A DNA stretch of 64,000 nucleotides from Chaetomium olivaceum (GCA_039881045.1 JAYWVB010000005.1:372001-436000), one strand, 5' to 3'; positions 42,696 through 54,013 are shown, counted from the stretch's first letter. Numbers and translations are program-made. The notes: generated from the sequence alone by a model not told the origin.

Positions 42696-43956
42696 GACGA
42701 GATGGATAGAGCTTCCGGCAATTCTTGCTGAACGATTCATGTGGTCCTCCGCACAGAACGCACTTCGGTATAACTGCTGAGCACTCGCTGTGACGGTGGC
42801 CCTCACTAGCGCACATTCCACACACTTGAGGGTTCCTGCACTGGAAAGCTTTGTGGCCAATCTGCTGGCAGTTGTAGCATTGGTTCGGCCGCGCCCGACG
42901 TTCGAAGATTCCCGTGTATCCCGATTCGCCTCTCGCGTGGAAGAAGCCCTCGTTAATGAGCCTCTTAGCATCGCCGGCTTTGGTGATATATACCACCATC
43001 GATCCATACGCTTTCGCAGTGTCCTTCCGGCTCAACCAAGCCAACTTGGCGATCTGCACGTCGTTCTCTCGGCCCAGGGTTTCCGCCGCTCCGGGGAGTA
43101 CTTTGCCTTCAGGGTCGAGAACGGCCGTACGGTTGACGTTGTCAACTTTGACTGGGTACAGCTGGTCACGTAGGACGTGTGCACCCGGCGCCTTCTTCGC
43201 TTCGATGATGTCCTTGATTCTCTTTACTTCCGCTTCGTTCCTGCCAACGATCCTAAGGCGGTTGATGTTTCCTCTGTCTCTGGTAACGGCAACACACCGC
43301 CAGCTAGGCTGGTCGCCAGGCGTTCGCATTTCATTCTCAATGAGCTTTCGAAGTGCTACTGGTGTAGTCTCTCCGATGTGTTCCTCTGGAACCCTAGACG
43401 TATCCACCGTGCAGAACGCAGGTTCCGGCGTCGTCACCCGACCCGTGGAGGAGGCCGGGGTGTGAATGCTAACTGGAGGGGTCAGTCTGGCGACGTCCGC
43501 ATATGCTGGTCGACCCGATGTGGTTCCTTGAACTCTCATCATGGCGTGTAGCTGCAGTCTGGTGTGCTCAAGCTCGCTGCGAGCTTGAGTGAGCTCCTCT
43601 CGCGCTTGCGACAACTCTTGAGTCAACTGGGCCGTTATTTTAGCGACCTCCTCTGCCATGTAGTCCTTCAACTTTCTGAACTGCATGAGAACTTCTGCGT
43701 TGATGTTATCCAACTTGTTGTTGAATTCATGATCCACGGCTTGCTCCGGGCCTCGGGTCTCTTCGCTCGCCTCGTCGACTGCTGCAACCTGGATGGTGCA
43801 ATTCTTGTGATTCCTCGGCATTTTCTCATTGTCGTTTTCTTCCTCACAATCCATATCTTCTTTTTGTAGAATTGACTCTATCGCCCTAGTCGTTTTCATC
43901 CTCTTGCGCAGCGGGCGGCGACGCCCCGCTCCTGGAGTTACGGAACTGCCTCGCAT
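42688..43956 (-). CDS. LINE ORF1, zinc-knuckle RNA-binding protein
   Basis: Open from TTG 44076, but the first ATG is 43956 (MRGSSVTPGAG), giving about 422 aa. Contents in order: an acidic N-terminus, a coiled coil (ITAQLTQELSQAREELTQAR, ELEHTRLQLHAMM), a central domain, and three C-terminal CCHC knuckles (CYNCQQIGHKAFQC, CGMCASEGHRHSEC, CVLCGGPHESFSKNC). It is typical of Tad/I-group ORF1 nucleic-acid chaperones that bind the element RNA. The stop (42690-42688) overlaps the ATG of ORF2. Confidence 0.88.
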   Translation of the reverse strand: MRGSSVTPGAGRRRPLRKRMKTTRAIESILQKEDMDCEEENDNEKMPRNHKNCTIQVAAVDEASEETRGPEQAVDHEFNNKLDNINAEVLMQFRKLKDYMAEEVAKITAQLTQELSQAREELTQARSELEHTRLQLHAMMRVQGTTSGRPAYADVARLTPPVSIHTPASSTGRVTTPEPAFCTVDTSRVPEEHIGETTPVALRKLIENEMRTPGDQPSWRCVAVTRDRGNINRLRIVGRNEAEVKRIKDIIEAKKAPGAHVLRDQLYPVKVDNVNRTAVLDPEGKVLPGAAETLGRENDVQIAKLAWLSRKDTAKAYGSMVVYITKAGDAKRLINEGFFHARGESGYTGIFERRARPNQCYNCQQIGHKAFQCRNPQVCGMCASEGHRHSECSAVIPKCVLCGGPHESFSKNCRKLYPSRHE

Positions 43957-44309
43957 GACGTCGACGATGAAGCGCCGCGTGCCGCACCAGGCATCTGAAA
44001 AAGACAAAATCCTCCCCTTTGAACAACAACAAAGACCAGAAGCTGTCGTTCTTCCTTCAGATACAGTAAAAGGCAACTTTCGTGTAGTTAGATTGTGTGA
44101 CGAACCTCTCCTGGACCTCGTCCTGTTAGGGTTCAGTCTGATTGAAGGTGTCTCGCAAAGGTACTAGGTTCGGTGCAGCCAAAAGGTGCACAACAAAGAC
44201 TTGTCTCAACAGTAGGCTCTCGAGCTGGTAGCGAACTGTAGTTGTGATTGCTAACTGGAGAACTCCCAGAGCTCTCCAGAACGAGTGACTATATACTATC
44301 TAATTCCTG

Positions 44310-44444
44310 GGTGCTCAGTGTGCTCAGTAGTTCCCTCCAACTGAGCTCACTGATCTCCTTCGTACGGACCAGGCTCCCTGATTGGTGGCTTCGCTGAGGT
44401 GCTCAGTGTGCTCAGTAGTTTCCTTCAACTGAGCTCACTGATCA
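44310..44444. repeat. duplicated segment in or near the LINE 5' leader
   Basis: GGTGCTCAGTGTGCTCAGTA and onward (CTCACTGATC) at 44310-44356 recurs at 44398-44444 with a few changes, offset 88 bp. Tandem promoter units are a known feature of some LINE leaders, but the position of the true 5' end is uncertain. Confidence 0.7.
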
Positions 44445-44450
44445 CCTCTG

Positions 44451-44823
44451 CGGCTCCTCTGATTGGTTCATCTATCGATTGGTCCGGAGCATCCCGCGCC
44501 GCTCCCGGAGACCCCACCTGTTGGCATATTCGTGACAGATTGTCGCACCGTTCTCCTGCTGCCCGGTACAATAAGCCAAGAGTTGGGCAGTGGGTATTGC
44601 AGGCAACCAAACCCCCAAAAAGGTGCGCGAACTGCGCTTCAGGTAATCATATCTTACCGGTATTTATAGTGCGGAATCCCCACCCTTCTCCAACATCATC
44701 ACCACCAGCCCAGGAATCCAGCCTTACGTCCTTTCCTCGTTATCCCTCATCTTACAACGTCGAAATTTGGTTTCACCGCCGCGGAAGAACTAGGTACTCG
44801 TTCGCACTTTGGGCAAACGCGAG
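44451..44823. promoter_or_regulatory. upstream region of DGTLHGR copy 2
   Basis: A TATA-like element TATTTATA lies at 44661-44668, about 155 bp before the ATG at 44824. The region is otherwise non-coding. Confidence 0.4.
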
Positions 44824-45254
44824 ATGACGCAGCCCTTGACCCCAACATCAGGTCCGTAATACCGGAAGTTTCCATCGTATTTGAATGAAGGTCGTGATTA
44901 CAAGCATGGGCGATCTTCCCCACTAATTCTCAACTCTCACTTTTGAATAGGCCCTTACCCATGGCAAGCAACACAGACTCGCCACCTTCCACTCTCACAC
45001 TCGGGCGCTCTGGCGATGCGGATTCTGGCGCTTCGCCGACCGCAAATGTATACAACTTGACCCGTTTCCTGGAACAAAAGAAGTATGACGACGGCACTTT
45101 GCACGGCCGCGTGTCGGACTATACAACATGCACTCCTCTCCAAGACACCCATGTTTCAACTTACGAGGCCAGAGCTGCTGTCGCCGTCGCAGCTTGTGAT
45201 GCAGTCTTGGGCCGTATGATGACTTCCTTCTCTGCAACTCGTCCCAATGAGTGA
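44824..45254 (+). CDS. DGTLHGR-family small protein, copy 2
   Basis: Exon 1 is 44824-44855 and exon 2 is 44951-45254. The 95-bp intron (GTAATA..TAG) is in phase 2, like the other three copies. The product is 111 aa. The N-terminus MTQPLTPTSG resembles MSNPNPKTPT and MPQPNPQFDS of copies 3 and 4. A Ser/Thr/Pro-rich segment is followed by the core VYNLTRFLEQKKYDDGTLHG, a variable loop, and VSTYEARAAVAVAACDAVLG. No signal peptide, membrane helix or cofactor motif is seen, so it is probably cytosolic or nuclear. It lies just downstream of the LINE 5' end. Function unknown. Confidence 0.75.
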
Positions 45255-46559
45255 GAATTGAAGAATCGAGCAGCCAATCACACTCTCGCACCCAGTCCAG
45301 AAACACGACCAATGGCTGCCGATTTTCAAACCACAGTGCGAAAAACAAAACGTGGACCAATTCTTGGCCCAGCTAGATCCATGTCCATCGACCCACTTCT
45401 CCGCCTGGCTGCCTTCGGTGTACCAATCAGAGACAATAAGGGTACTGTACCCGTTAACCGGACACACATCGATGTGGAGTACGGGAATCTGATTCGCGCA
45501 ATCGCTGAGCCAAGATGGAGGCGCGAGGCGACGGCCAACGAAAATCACAGAACGTGGGGGTTGTGGAGGGTTTCTTGTTTTTCTTTTTCTTGAGAGACCA
45601 CCTGATGTTGGATGAAATTATTTCCTTGTGGGAGGGAGGACTGGGCAGGATGGTACGAGACGGATTTAAGGGGCCGGGGAGGGCTCCAGGCGTTGAGGGA
45701 GTCGGGCTGAAATTGCAAGGTCCTTTGTACACACTTTTGGTGGATTGGATTGTCCCTCTTTTTCTTCCAAGATCAAACACTAAAAACAGATGAAAAGCAA
45801 AATATAAAAAACGAGGAGCTGGTCTCTTCGACCAAACTTTCCATCCTCGTACCCCGAGAAATGTGAATCCTACAAACCGTTAGTTGTCCCTTCTTGGTCC
45901 TCAGCACGTTCCTAGTGCCAACGGGTAGATTAGAGACGGGAAGCCCGTGAGGTACGGTAGGAGGCGGTCAATCCCGTGGTCCATATAAGCGTTGCTGTCG
46001 GCGAAATTTCAGATCTTATCGTTACCATTGACCACTGTCAACAGGTGTGTTACACATCCAATAGGTAGACCGGCATCGAGAACTCGGATCTGGTCGCCGC
46101 TGCCTGCCACCCTCGTGCTTCGTATGTCCCGGGAAGACTAGGGGCTTGGCAAACGTACGCGTGTTCCGACGACGGCGCACATGGAGAACAACCAAAGGCT
46201 TGAGGCCCAGCGGCCTGCTCCTGCTCTTGGCATCGCCAGCGGAGGTACACGGGCCCACTCTTTCGGCGTCTTGCGTGTGTGTGCGGAATTACCCTATATA
46301 GGTAGGTACAATACGTAGGCGCTGATACTTGACCCGCAGCATCCGAGCTCCAAGCGGGGTAGCGCTCGCCATCCCGACCTGCTTCGATTTTGTCACTCGC
46401 ACCGGACCTTGGCTTGCAGGGGCTCTGTAAAGCCACAGACCCGTGGTCCATCCAGCCCGCCGTTTCGCCAGCATCCACATGCGGAATCCCACGACCACCC
46501 ACACGTCCCTTGCGGTCTACCAATGGGGGTTCTCATCGCCATCGCATCGAGAAACCTGT
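45255..46559. other. non-coding stretch
   Basis: Only short overlapping frames occur on both strands, without splice structure or recognisable motifs. It forms the interval between copy 2 and the MULE insertion. Confidence 0.35.
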
Positions 46560-46568
46560 TTCCCATAA
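46560..46568. repeat. 9-bp target duplication of MULE
   Basis: TTCCCATAA at 46560-46568 is repeated at 49401-49409 and directly flanks both terminal inverted repeats. Confidence 0.93.
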
Positions 46569-49400
46569 GAGTCCCCCTAATTTGACTACCCCAACCGCCT
46601 TTTTTGACTACCCGCTATTTTAGGAAGGCGGTCAGAGGATTCTGCCGGCAGAACCAGCAGAATCCTCGTTAGCCAGAGCCAACGGTGAATATTCGCGCGA
46701 CGACGCCTCACTGTCGCCGCGCCATTCCGCGATGCCATTAAATGGATAAACAGAGTAATTCTACATGTGATCACGAATTTTAATACACTCTCTGCAGCCC
46801 AATCGCTTAGAACTGTATGAGCTGCTCGCCAGGAGCAAGGCGTTCCTGACGCCCACGCCCGCGCCCGTGACAGCCTGCTGCTCCCCCACGGGGTTCGGTA
46901 GCATCGCCGGCCATCGATACAGTTCTTTGGGACTCTTGCTGCAGCTGATATGGCGTAGCAGGCTCTATCGCAGGACGGGGGCCATTGCTGATGCCTCTGC
47001 CGGATCCTTGCGCCTGTCTCCTGCCCTTTCCCCGTGTTCCTCTCGTCCTAATCCCTCTAGCCGGCATGTGTACCCCCTGTTGAGCGGGTTCGTCCTCTCC
47101 CTCGCGCTCCTAATGCGAGGGTTGGCGCCGACAGGCAGCAGCAGCTTGTCGGACGTTATTCTGGCTTCTCAGAGGCGTCTCTGCCTGCTCTGCCCGCTCA
47201 GCATCCTGCCTGCTTTGCTCTCGTTGAAGGCGCTGCGAGTAACGGAGCTCGCCACGCGCGGTGACTTCGGGGGCATGTTGACGTGTCCATTGGTCGGCCG
47301 GCCGCGGGGAACGCTTAGGAGAGGGTCAAGGATGCCGAGATATCGATCATCAGCAGCCTATAGAGGTGTTAGCAGAAGAGTTCTGAGGCGGATTTGAGGC
47401 GGGTGAAGGCAAAACGTACGCGATCGCGAGTTAGATGCCAGTGAGGGTCAGCCATCGTAAAATCAAGCGCTTGGTTCTGTAGCAGCAGCTCGTATATCTT
47501 GTGGGAGCAAGGTAATCCAAACTGCTTGCTAAACTGTCTGGTACAGGGGCGGAGAGGGTTAGCGTTGCCGGGATTGCTCTTAAGGGCCTTGATGACAATC
47601 TCTCGTTGCTGGATAACCAAACTAACTGCCTTTCTGCTAAGCTTTGCCCTCATATTTCCAAGCCAGAGATGCTTTTGATGATCACGAACCATCCGTACAG
47701 CTTCCTCAGCCTCTCGCGCCTTAAAAGCTCTCTTATAGTCGGCCACGAGCTGCTTAATCCGCTGCGCGAGGAAGAGGAGGTCGCGAACGTGTTGCGGAGA
47801 TAGCTTTTGATCTCCTTGTGACTGGCCTCCGTTCGAGATGTGACTTTGACGCCGAAGTTTCGATATTGCCGCGTGAAGCAGGTCGCCCACTGGTGTCGGA
47901 AGGGCAAATAGATCGTCTGTAGGTAGGAAATGATGGCATCCTGTTGACTGAAGTCCTCAAGAATCTTGACCCAAGCTGCAACAAAGTCGTCAGGGGTTGC
48001 GGCGTAACAGAGATGCTTCTAAAGCTCCAGGAAGCCGGTGGGACTGTTCTCGACCTTTGTAGGCAGGCTACCTAGTGTAATAGACTGATCTTCACGCCCA
48101 GCAGCAGCCACGAGGTCCGGAAGATGGGATCAACGTGATCATTAGTTTCTTCAACCTCTTCCACTTCCTCACAGGGCTGTTGATCGGTTACCCAGACCCA
48201 ACGCTTCTTAACCTCGAAAATGACATTCTTGTTGATATGCCAAAGGCAAATCTGTTGCTGAACGTCCCCCTAGACGTTGTTCAAAGCACTCTTTAGTGCC
48301 TTCTCGAAGTCCGTGACCACGACGTACGGGCGATCTGCTCCGATTTTAGTTCTCAGGTCCTCTAGCCGTTCGAGAGCCCAGGTGTACGCCGGTTCGTCCT
48401 CCTTGTTGATCACGCCAAAGGCGATATTGAAGGTCGAGTGGGTATTCGAAACGCCAGTGACATTGAGGAAGGGCATCTTAAAACGGTTGGTTTTGTAGGT
48501 ATTGTCTAAGGAAACGACCTGGGGATGAAGGCGCTACATCTCCTCGCACCAAGGATATGTCCAAAGAATGCCAGTGACGTGCCCGTCAAACTGACGCACG
48601 TAATGCTTGACCCCATGCTCCTCGAAGAGCTTGATCAGTGCTTGAGTTGTGTTGTAGCCTCCGAGAGCCTCGTCTCGGGCGCGAATACCCTCGTTCTCGA
48701 TGTCTCGGCGACTCCAGGGCTGATCCGGGTACTTGGCTTGCATTATAGGAAGCGATATCTCGGGTCGAGGACGTTGTTGTTCGTGTAAGATGCCGGATTT
48801 CGTCTCGCTGCTTAGGGAGAACTTCCTGTGTGCTGGATGGGCTGCAGCGTCGAGAGAGGGCTCGTGATTGTGACGATCGATGATGGTGTCGAAGGCCCAG
48901 CGGCCGGGCGTCCAGCTAGGAGGCCCATTCTTGACCCAGCGCGTTGCCCGTCCTACCCACTCGCAATCGGTCTTCCGTGAGGTCGCTGCTCGCTCTCCTG
49001 AGCTCTGTGAGAGAGGATTCTAGCCTCCTTGGTCGCACACGAGATCATAGCGGCGGGCAGCGCCCTTCTTGTCCCAGTGAGTGCGTCGCTTGACAATCGC
49101 GTATCCCTGCTGCTTTGCTGCTTGTTGACGTCCTCTAGAAGCTCCTCAGAGGTGGAATAGCCGTCCGGGCCGACCGACAGGCGCGTTTAAAGACATCGCA
49201 GTATCGCTATTGCCGAATTTCTATTGTAGTTTTTCAGGGCGTTACTTGGCTTTTCGGTGGCTAAGTGATGGCGCGCTACTAACAGCCCTAAGTTATTTGT
49301 TTCCCGGGTGGCGGGGCTGGCGGCACAGGAATTTCACCGCCTTCCTAAAATAGCGGGGTAGTCAAAAAAGGCGGTTGGGGTAGTCAAATTAGGGGAACTC
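46569..49400 (-). mobile_element. Mutator-like element (MULE)
   Basis: The element is 2832 bp. Terminal inverted repeats of about 64 bp start GAGT(C/T)CCCCTAATTTG at 46569 and, inverted, at 49400, and continue with ACTACCCCAACCGCC and TATTTTAGGAAGGCGGT. An exact 9-bp target duplication is present, as expected for MULEs. The inside holds a broken minus-strand MULE transposase. It is inserted between copies 2 and 3 of the DGTLHGR family. Confidence 0.93.
46807..48780 (-). pseudogene. decayed MULE transposase
   Basis: Recognisable segments in order on the minus strand: HYVRQFDGHVTGILWTYPWC (about 48600), SLDNTYKTNRFKMPFLNVTG (48515-48455), ending in the first catalytic Asp block of the MULE domain, NIAFGVINKEDEPAYTWALE, and VVVTDFEKALKSALNNV with the second Asp (48330-48270). 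CLWHINKNV follows, and the C-terminal zinc-binding piece FGLPCSHKIYELLL lies near 47500. In-frame TAG stops follow EEM (48535) and NNV (48270). Both sit where the flanking sequence still reads as transposase and could come from CAG codons. Further frame changes follow. The copy is inactive. Confidence 0.8.
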
Positions 49401-49409
49401 TTCCCATAA

Positions 49410-49726
49410 TTGGCTCAGGTAGCAGCATCCCGGGCAATTCCTATTGGCCCAGATCTCATGGCCGTTACCAAAGGGAGAAGTGGAAACGGAAGCCTCGCTC
49501 CGGGCATTTCCCGCAGTTTACCAAGCGAGCGCTGAATTCAGATGTCGCCGTTCCAAGGATGTAAGATAGAAGAGCTCCATTTCACCAACGACGCCGGGTA
49601 TATATATTACGGGGTAGTGGTTGCTTTTCTTCGATCCCATACCATGACTGAGAACCCAAACTCAGTTCTCAGTTTGCTTTATCTTATCTTGTTGTCGTTT
49701 TCTTGCTTTCCAGCTTCGCCCTGAAC
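49410..49726. promoter_or_regulatory. upstream region of DGTLHGR copy 3
   Basis: TATATATA at 49599-49606, about 120 bp before the ATG at 49727, is a good TATA candidate. A pyrimidine-rich tract (TTGTTGTCGTTTTCTTGCTTTCC) precedes the start. Confidence 0.5.
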
Positions 49727-50203
49727 ATGTCAAACCCTAACCCCAAGACACCCACCCCTCCAACCAAGACCCGTCAGTCCCCTTCATCCCGCTGGAAGCC
49801 ATAGTCGCACGAACCCCCGATCTTTTCGGCTAACCTCACATCATTTTTGACGGATAGATCCTCTTTTACGGCGACCAACGTAGGCTCGTCAGCTTCCACT
49901 ATCTCTCGCTCTTCAACTTCTACCGCCGGTACGAACACCTCGAGTGCCAGCCTCGACCGCTTCCTCCAACAAGCCGAGCACGACGACGGCACGCTGCACG
50001 GCCGCACGACAAACGGCAGATACCGCCCTCCGTCCACAACCTATATCTCGTCTTACGAGGCCAGGGCTGCCGCCGCCATTGCTGCTTTCGATGCAGTGTT
50101 TGGGTCGTCACTTCGCGTGAGTGCCCTTCCCAGTTGGGAAATGTCAAGCGTCGGCAGCCAATCAGACCCCGGCCTAGCGTCAAGGGCGGGCCCAGTCCCC
50201 TGA
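49727..50203 (+). CDS. DGTLHGR-family small protein, copy 3
   Basis: Exon 1 is 49727-49776 and exon 2 is 49858-50203. The 81-bp phase-2 intron starts GTCCCC (a weak donor) and ends GATAG, with a CTAAC branch point. The product is up to 131 aa. After MSNPNPKTPTPPTKTR comes a Ser/Thr-rich stretch, then the core SLDRFLQQAEHDDGTLHGR, a variable loop, and ISSYEARAAAAIAAFDAVFG. The last about 25 residues have no counterpart in the other copies. A strong donor GTGAGT at 50117 suggests that a second intron may remove them. It lies just downstream of the MULE right end. Function unknown. Confidence 0.75.
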
Positions 50204-51267
50204 GCTCCACTGGTGGGAGAGACAGTGTGGGCATCAACTGTCATCTGTGTCTTGCACACTGTTGGCTCGGTCCTCGCATCGGCGGCATGCAAGGGAACAC
50301 AGGAGACACCACACTGTTTTCTCTTCACATCTGGGTTACAGTGAGGTGGTACCCTCGCTGCTACCTAAAGAGCCGGCGTGCCGGTGCATCCCAGTTGTAC
50401 GAGAAGGTCGCTCTTGGCTGTCGGCCCGGTAATGTGCATGTGTAACCCGGGTTGTCTGGAAGCAATGTTCAGGTCTCAGAGAATTTGGAGTTTGAAGCTT
50501 TGAAGAATTGGGGGCGGAAATTTAAACTTTGTCGAAGGTTGTGTCCAGCCCGGCTTGGCAATGGCAAGGCATCGGCGGCGTGGTTGCCTTCACCCGTGGA
50601 AAGGGACGGGCCAATCAGCATATATTGGAACGGGCTCCGCTCTTCGGTCGTCATGAGCTGCGTGGTTGCCTTCTCCCGTTGAGGTGGGCCGCCAATCAGC
50701 AGAGAACAGCAACCAGGCGTCCGACAGGTGCAAAAAAACTAGAAGATGGCCAAAACAATCGGCGCTCTTGGTCTGGTGGTTGTGGCAGGAGCTACCCTAG
50801 GTGTGGTTAGGGTTTGGGCGACCCTGATCCTTATTGTTTTATTATCTCGGGCTTTTTTATTTTTTTTTTATTTTTCTTTTTATTGGACCTATATTAGTTT
50901 GGGCTCGGGCTTGAGGGGATCACGACATTTAATTTAATCCATTTTCACTAGTACCAGCTGCCATCTACATAGGTGTGTATGTACATACTATACGAGTAAA
51001 TATTCACAGTCGGATCTGTGGCCCGCGGACCGGCCCGATCCCAATCCCGTCTTTTCGGCTAGGTATCTTAGTGGCCAGGGGTTCATGGACGTTGGGACCC
51101 ATCCCACGACCATGGCTGAATGTAAACCTTAATAACGTTGGTTCTCCTCTCCTGTCCCCAATTCTCTTTCTTCACCACCCCGCCCTTTTAGGCCAGTCAC
51201 TCTGTCCACCTCAGCGCACGCAACATCAACATCATCAATATTGGGCATTGTGTAAACCACCAGCGCC
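50204..51267. other. non-coding stretch
   Basis: No convincing gene is seen. It contains a T-rich tract near 50850-50885 and the promoter of the 2EXR gene at its right end. Confidence 0.35.
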
Positions 51268-52479
51268 ATGGTCGCACGCGAGTTCCCCAGGTTTCGAGAT
51301 CTGCCGACAGAGCTACGACTGCAGATCTGGTCGTACTGCATCCCCGGCCCTCGCGTTGTCGAGATGGATTTCCCGCTGTCAGACAACCATCTCACCGTCC
51401 CGGCCGGCTCCCACCGAGAGCTTTGGTCGTCGCATGCTGGTTGGGCCCCTGTGGTATCTCGCGTGTGTGCCAGGAGGCTCGTGGCGTTGCCCTGAACCAC
51501 GTTCGATACGTAACAGACGACGAGGGGGAGACGGACCAAGACGGCACGCCGTGCCCGCCATGGGAGAGCGACTGGAATGGGGACGCACCAGTCCGGTTCC
51601 GCAAGGGTTTCGACATTGTGCACCTCAATTGGCATAATGGCTACAAGCGCGTCGACATGTGCAACCCCCCTCAATATCCCTGGGAGACTTTCCGGTGGTT
51701 GGTCAACCAAGCTGCTGCTGCCTCGGTCAGTGCCGACTTGTTGCTCCCGTTTGATCCCGAGCGGGGTAATCCTCATACCGGCTTTACAGCTTTTGCCCAG
51801 GAGGACATGGGTTATTTTGACCCTCACCGTCTCTACTACGCTGTCTTGGCCATCGTCGAGATCCATGTCTCGTCCGAGGAGGTCGTCCAGGCCGGGGTCT
51901 TTGGCCTTCTGGGTGAGCAACCTATCCGGCTGGTTGACCCGAGCGACACGGCCACGGTTGCCAAGTTCCGGGATGTCTGGAAACGTCACCAGTGCGGGTC
52001 GCTGGGGACGAGGAGCTGGACGTGGCAGAGTTTTTCTCTACCGCTATCGAGCATGCTGGAATCTACTGTGCACGCGTAGAGCAGTGGCGCGATAACCTGG
52101 ACAAGGTCTGGTTGTGGCACAAAGGCTTTGAGTTCGATATCCCATGGGCGACGGCTCGCGATGAGATATGGCCAAACTGGCAAACTACCACAGAATACGA
52201 GGATTACGATTCGGATCCGGAGGTTCAGGTCCAAGTTCCCGACGGCTGGCGTGTCAACTGGAATCGCCGGGTGCTGAACAGAGAGCACCCATGGGTCCAG
52301 ACGCAGCTGGGTTGATGCCGCGCTTTGAGCCTCGCATCATGTTCCGCCACTGCGTCGGCTGGTGTGGCCAGACAGGCTATGCAAATAGGACACTGTATTT
52401 GCCTATCCAGGGGGAGCAAAAGCGTGTGGAACGTACGGAGGGAGACTTCAGGGACGTTGCGATGCGGCGTGTTGAATAG
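51268..52479 (+). pseudogene. 2EXR-domain gene with two frame breaks
   Basis: ATG 51268 starts MVAREFPRFRDLPTELRLQI, the typical opening of fungal 2EXR proteins (function unknown, near F-box in style). The frame is lost in CGCGTGTGTGCC near 51465: the protein should run from VVSRVC straight into QEARGVALNHVRY, so a two-base GT slippage explains the break. The second frame runs to about 51990, where a further indel moves to DEELDVAEFFSTAIEHAG and VWLWHKGFEFDIPW, ending at a stop at 52315. More coding-like sequence follows in another frame to 52479 (RIMFRHCVGWCGQTG). Three frames are needed for one protein, so it is either a pseudogene or affected by sequencing indels. Confidence 0.65.
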
Positions 52480-53934
52480 GTACCTGTGAGACACGAACTG
52501 CATGTGCTTGGCTACCTACTCAGTAGAATAATGTGGTGTAATGTGCTTGGATCCTTGTAGGTTTGGGGGTTGACCTTAGTCACAAACATGTCAGTAGATT
52601 ATACCACCTACTTTCAAAATGTCCTATTTATACGAGGCGGATGGGGCGTGAGGGCTCTTCAATGGCTCCCGCTGGGCAAAGAAACCGATATACCCAAAGT
52701 ACAAAGAGCTGTCTTGATGTGATATTTCTCGGTCAAATCGAACCCGAGTTTAAGAAAACGAGGGGGAACAAAATCTCTGTTTTTTTATCTTCTTTATTTT
52801 TGGTGTTATCTGTGTTTTTAGCCAGAGTGAGAATGGGCATCCATCCGTGAGCCTCATCCCAAGGTTTTGAGGTGCTACAACGTCTGATTTGCTGCCAGCA
52901 GTCAGGGACTGGGGTTGCGCACAAAATGCTTCGCCGCTGCGAACCAGTTCGAACCCTCACCACCCCAAGATCGAGTAGTTCGATCTGTTGCCTTCACTTC
53001 GGTCCCCACATTTTTAGTCTGATCGCTTCCATGGGTCTGCGCTCGAGACAATACGGTGGCAGTGAAAATTGTGCCGAACAGAAAGCAGGACGAATTGAAC
53101 TGGAACGACTACTCGAATAACCTAGGTAAACTCATATCGGGCCACCCATTGGATACCGGCCAGCAGGCGCGCCAGTCATTGTGGACGCAGGGCCGCGACG
53201 ATCGTTAGCGGATAAAGACCTGTCTTTTCTCAATCTGCAAGCGCGGTCGTACTGGACACCACACTCCACCACTACACAGTCTATAGTTCGCGTAGTGCCG
53301 TTCCCTCATCCGGCAATGAGTGACAGGGTCGTCGCAATCATAGGAATCTAGACGGTCAACCGTTGCTTAAGGGCATAGGGCAGAACCCATCTGGCGCTCG
53401 GCGCCCGAGTTGACTGATTGCCATCTCTCACGTAGAAGAGTGGTGGGTTCCAACGGTGGTTACAGGAGGCTCAGCGGGACGGATGCAGAGTTGTCGATTA
53501 TCAGGAGGATTTGACCTATCACCACCCTGAGTTCCCTCCGCCCATGCAGCTGAAAGAAAGAGGCGTCCAGGCTGGCGGTTGGTGGCGGCAGGCATCACGG
53601 GGCTTCGGCTCTTGGCGAACAATTCCAAGGCTTGCCCATTTTTGTCGACAACGCAGTCGCATAGCTATGGGGTAGAGAAATATATACGCACTGTATGCGC
53701 ACCATCTCCAGTTGTTTAAACGTGGCGTGCGCTGCTAAAGTGGTGCCGGACAGTGCCAAATTACCCAATTTCCGCCGCGCTGAGCCACTGAAAACACATC
53801 ATCCGCTGATCGAGCCCAAACATGCACAGCTTAAAACACTGTGTGGAGTGAGCCCGTGCCGCATTCCATGATCCCACCCCACCAACCCGGTTTGGTGGTC
53901 CTGAGTTTGGCCAGAGGAGACTAATCAGGTAGTC
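52480..53934. other. non-coding stretch
   Basis: No gene is recognised. Short frames overlap at random. A sequence resembling a T-loop box (GTTCGAACCCT near 52948) lacks the rest of a tRNA. Confidence 0.35.
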
Positions 53935-54013
53935 CTACCCGTGCCACGCCCCACCTTATCTGGATTCGCACGACACGCGCACCAAAAAGGAAGGTGGGGC
54001 GTGGCACGGGTAG
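53935..54013. repeat. long perfect hairpin
   Basis: The left arm 53935-53957 (CTACCCGTGCCACGCCCCAC plus CTT) and right arm 53991-54013 are perfect 23-bp inverted repeats around a 33-bp loop. It lies about 350 bp upstream of DGTLHGR copy 4. It could be a tiny foldback element or an RNA hairpin. Confidence 0.85.

Larger units (their letters stand above)
38728..44450 (-). mobile_element. Tad-like non-LTR retrotransposon (LINE)
   Basis: A minus-strand LINE with two overlapping ORFs: ORF1 with zinc knuckles, and ORF2 with an APE endonuclease, reverse transcriptase and RNase H. This is the order of the Tad/I group found in fungi. The 3' end (left) is an (AAT)n microsatellite at about 38728-38752, the kind of short-repeat tail used by I-type elements. 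The 5' leader extends to about 44450 and holds a duplicated segment. Both ORFs are open along their full lengths, so the copy may be recent. I could not define its target duplication. Confidence 0.88.

Noticed and set aside
44399..44827. 142-codon ORF ahead of DGTLHGR copy 2
   Set aside because: It spans the LINE leader repeat and the promoter of copy 2, and it ends just where the real first exon starts.
46050..46523. 157-codon minus-strand ORF
   Set aside because: Overlapped by other frames, no domain, and lies just outside the MULE with no coding signature.
52940..52965. Possible tRNA from GTTCGAACCCT
   Set aside because: No acceptor, D or anticodon arm can be folded around it.
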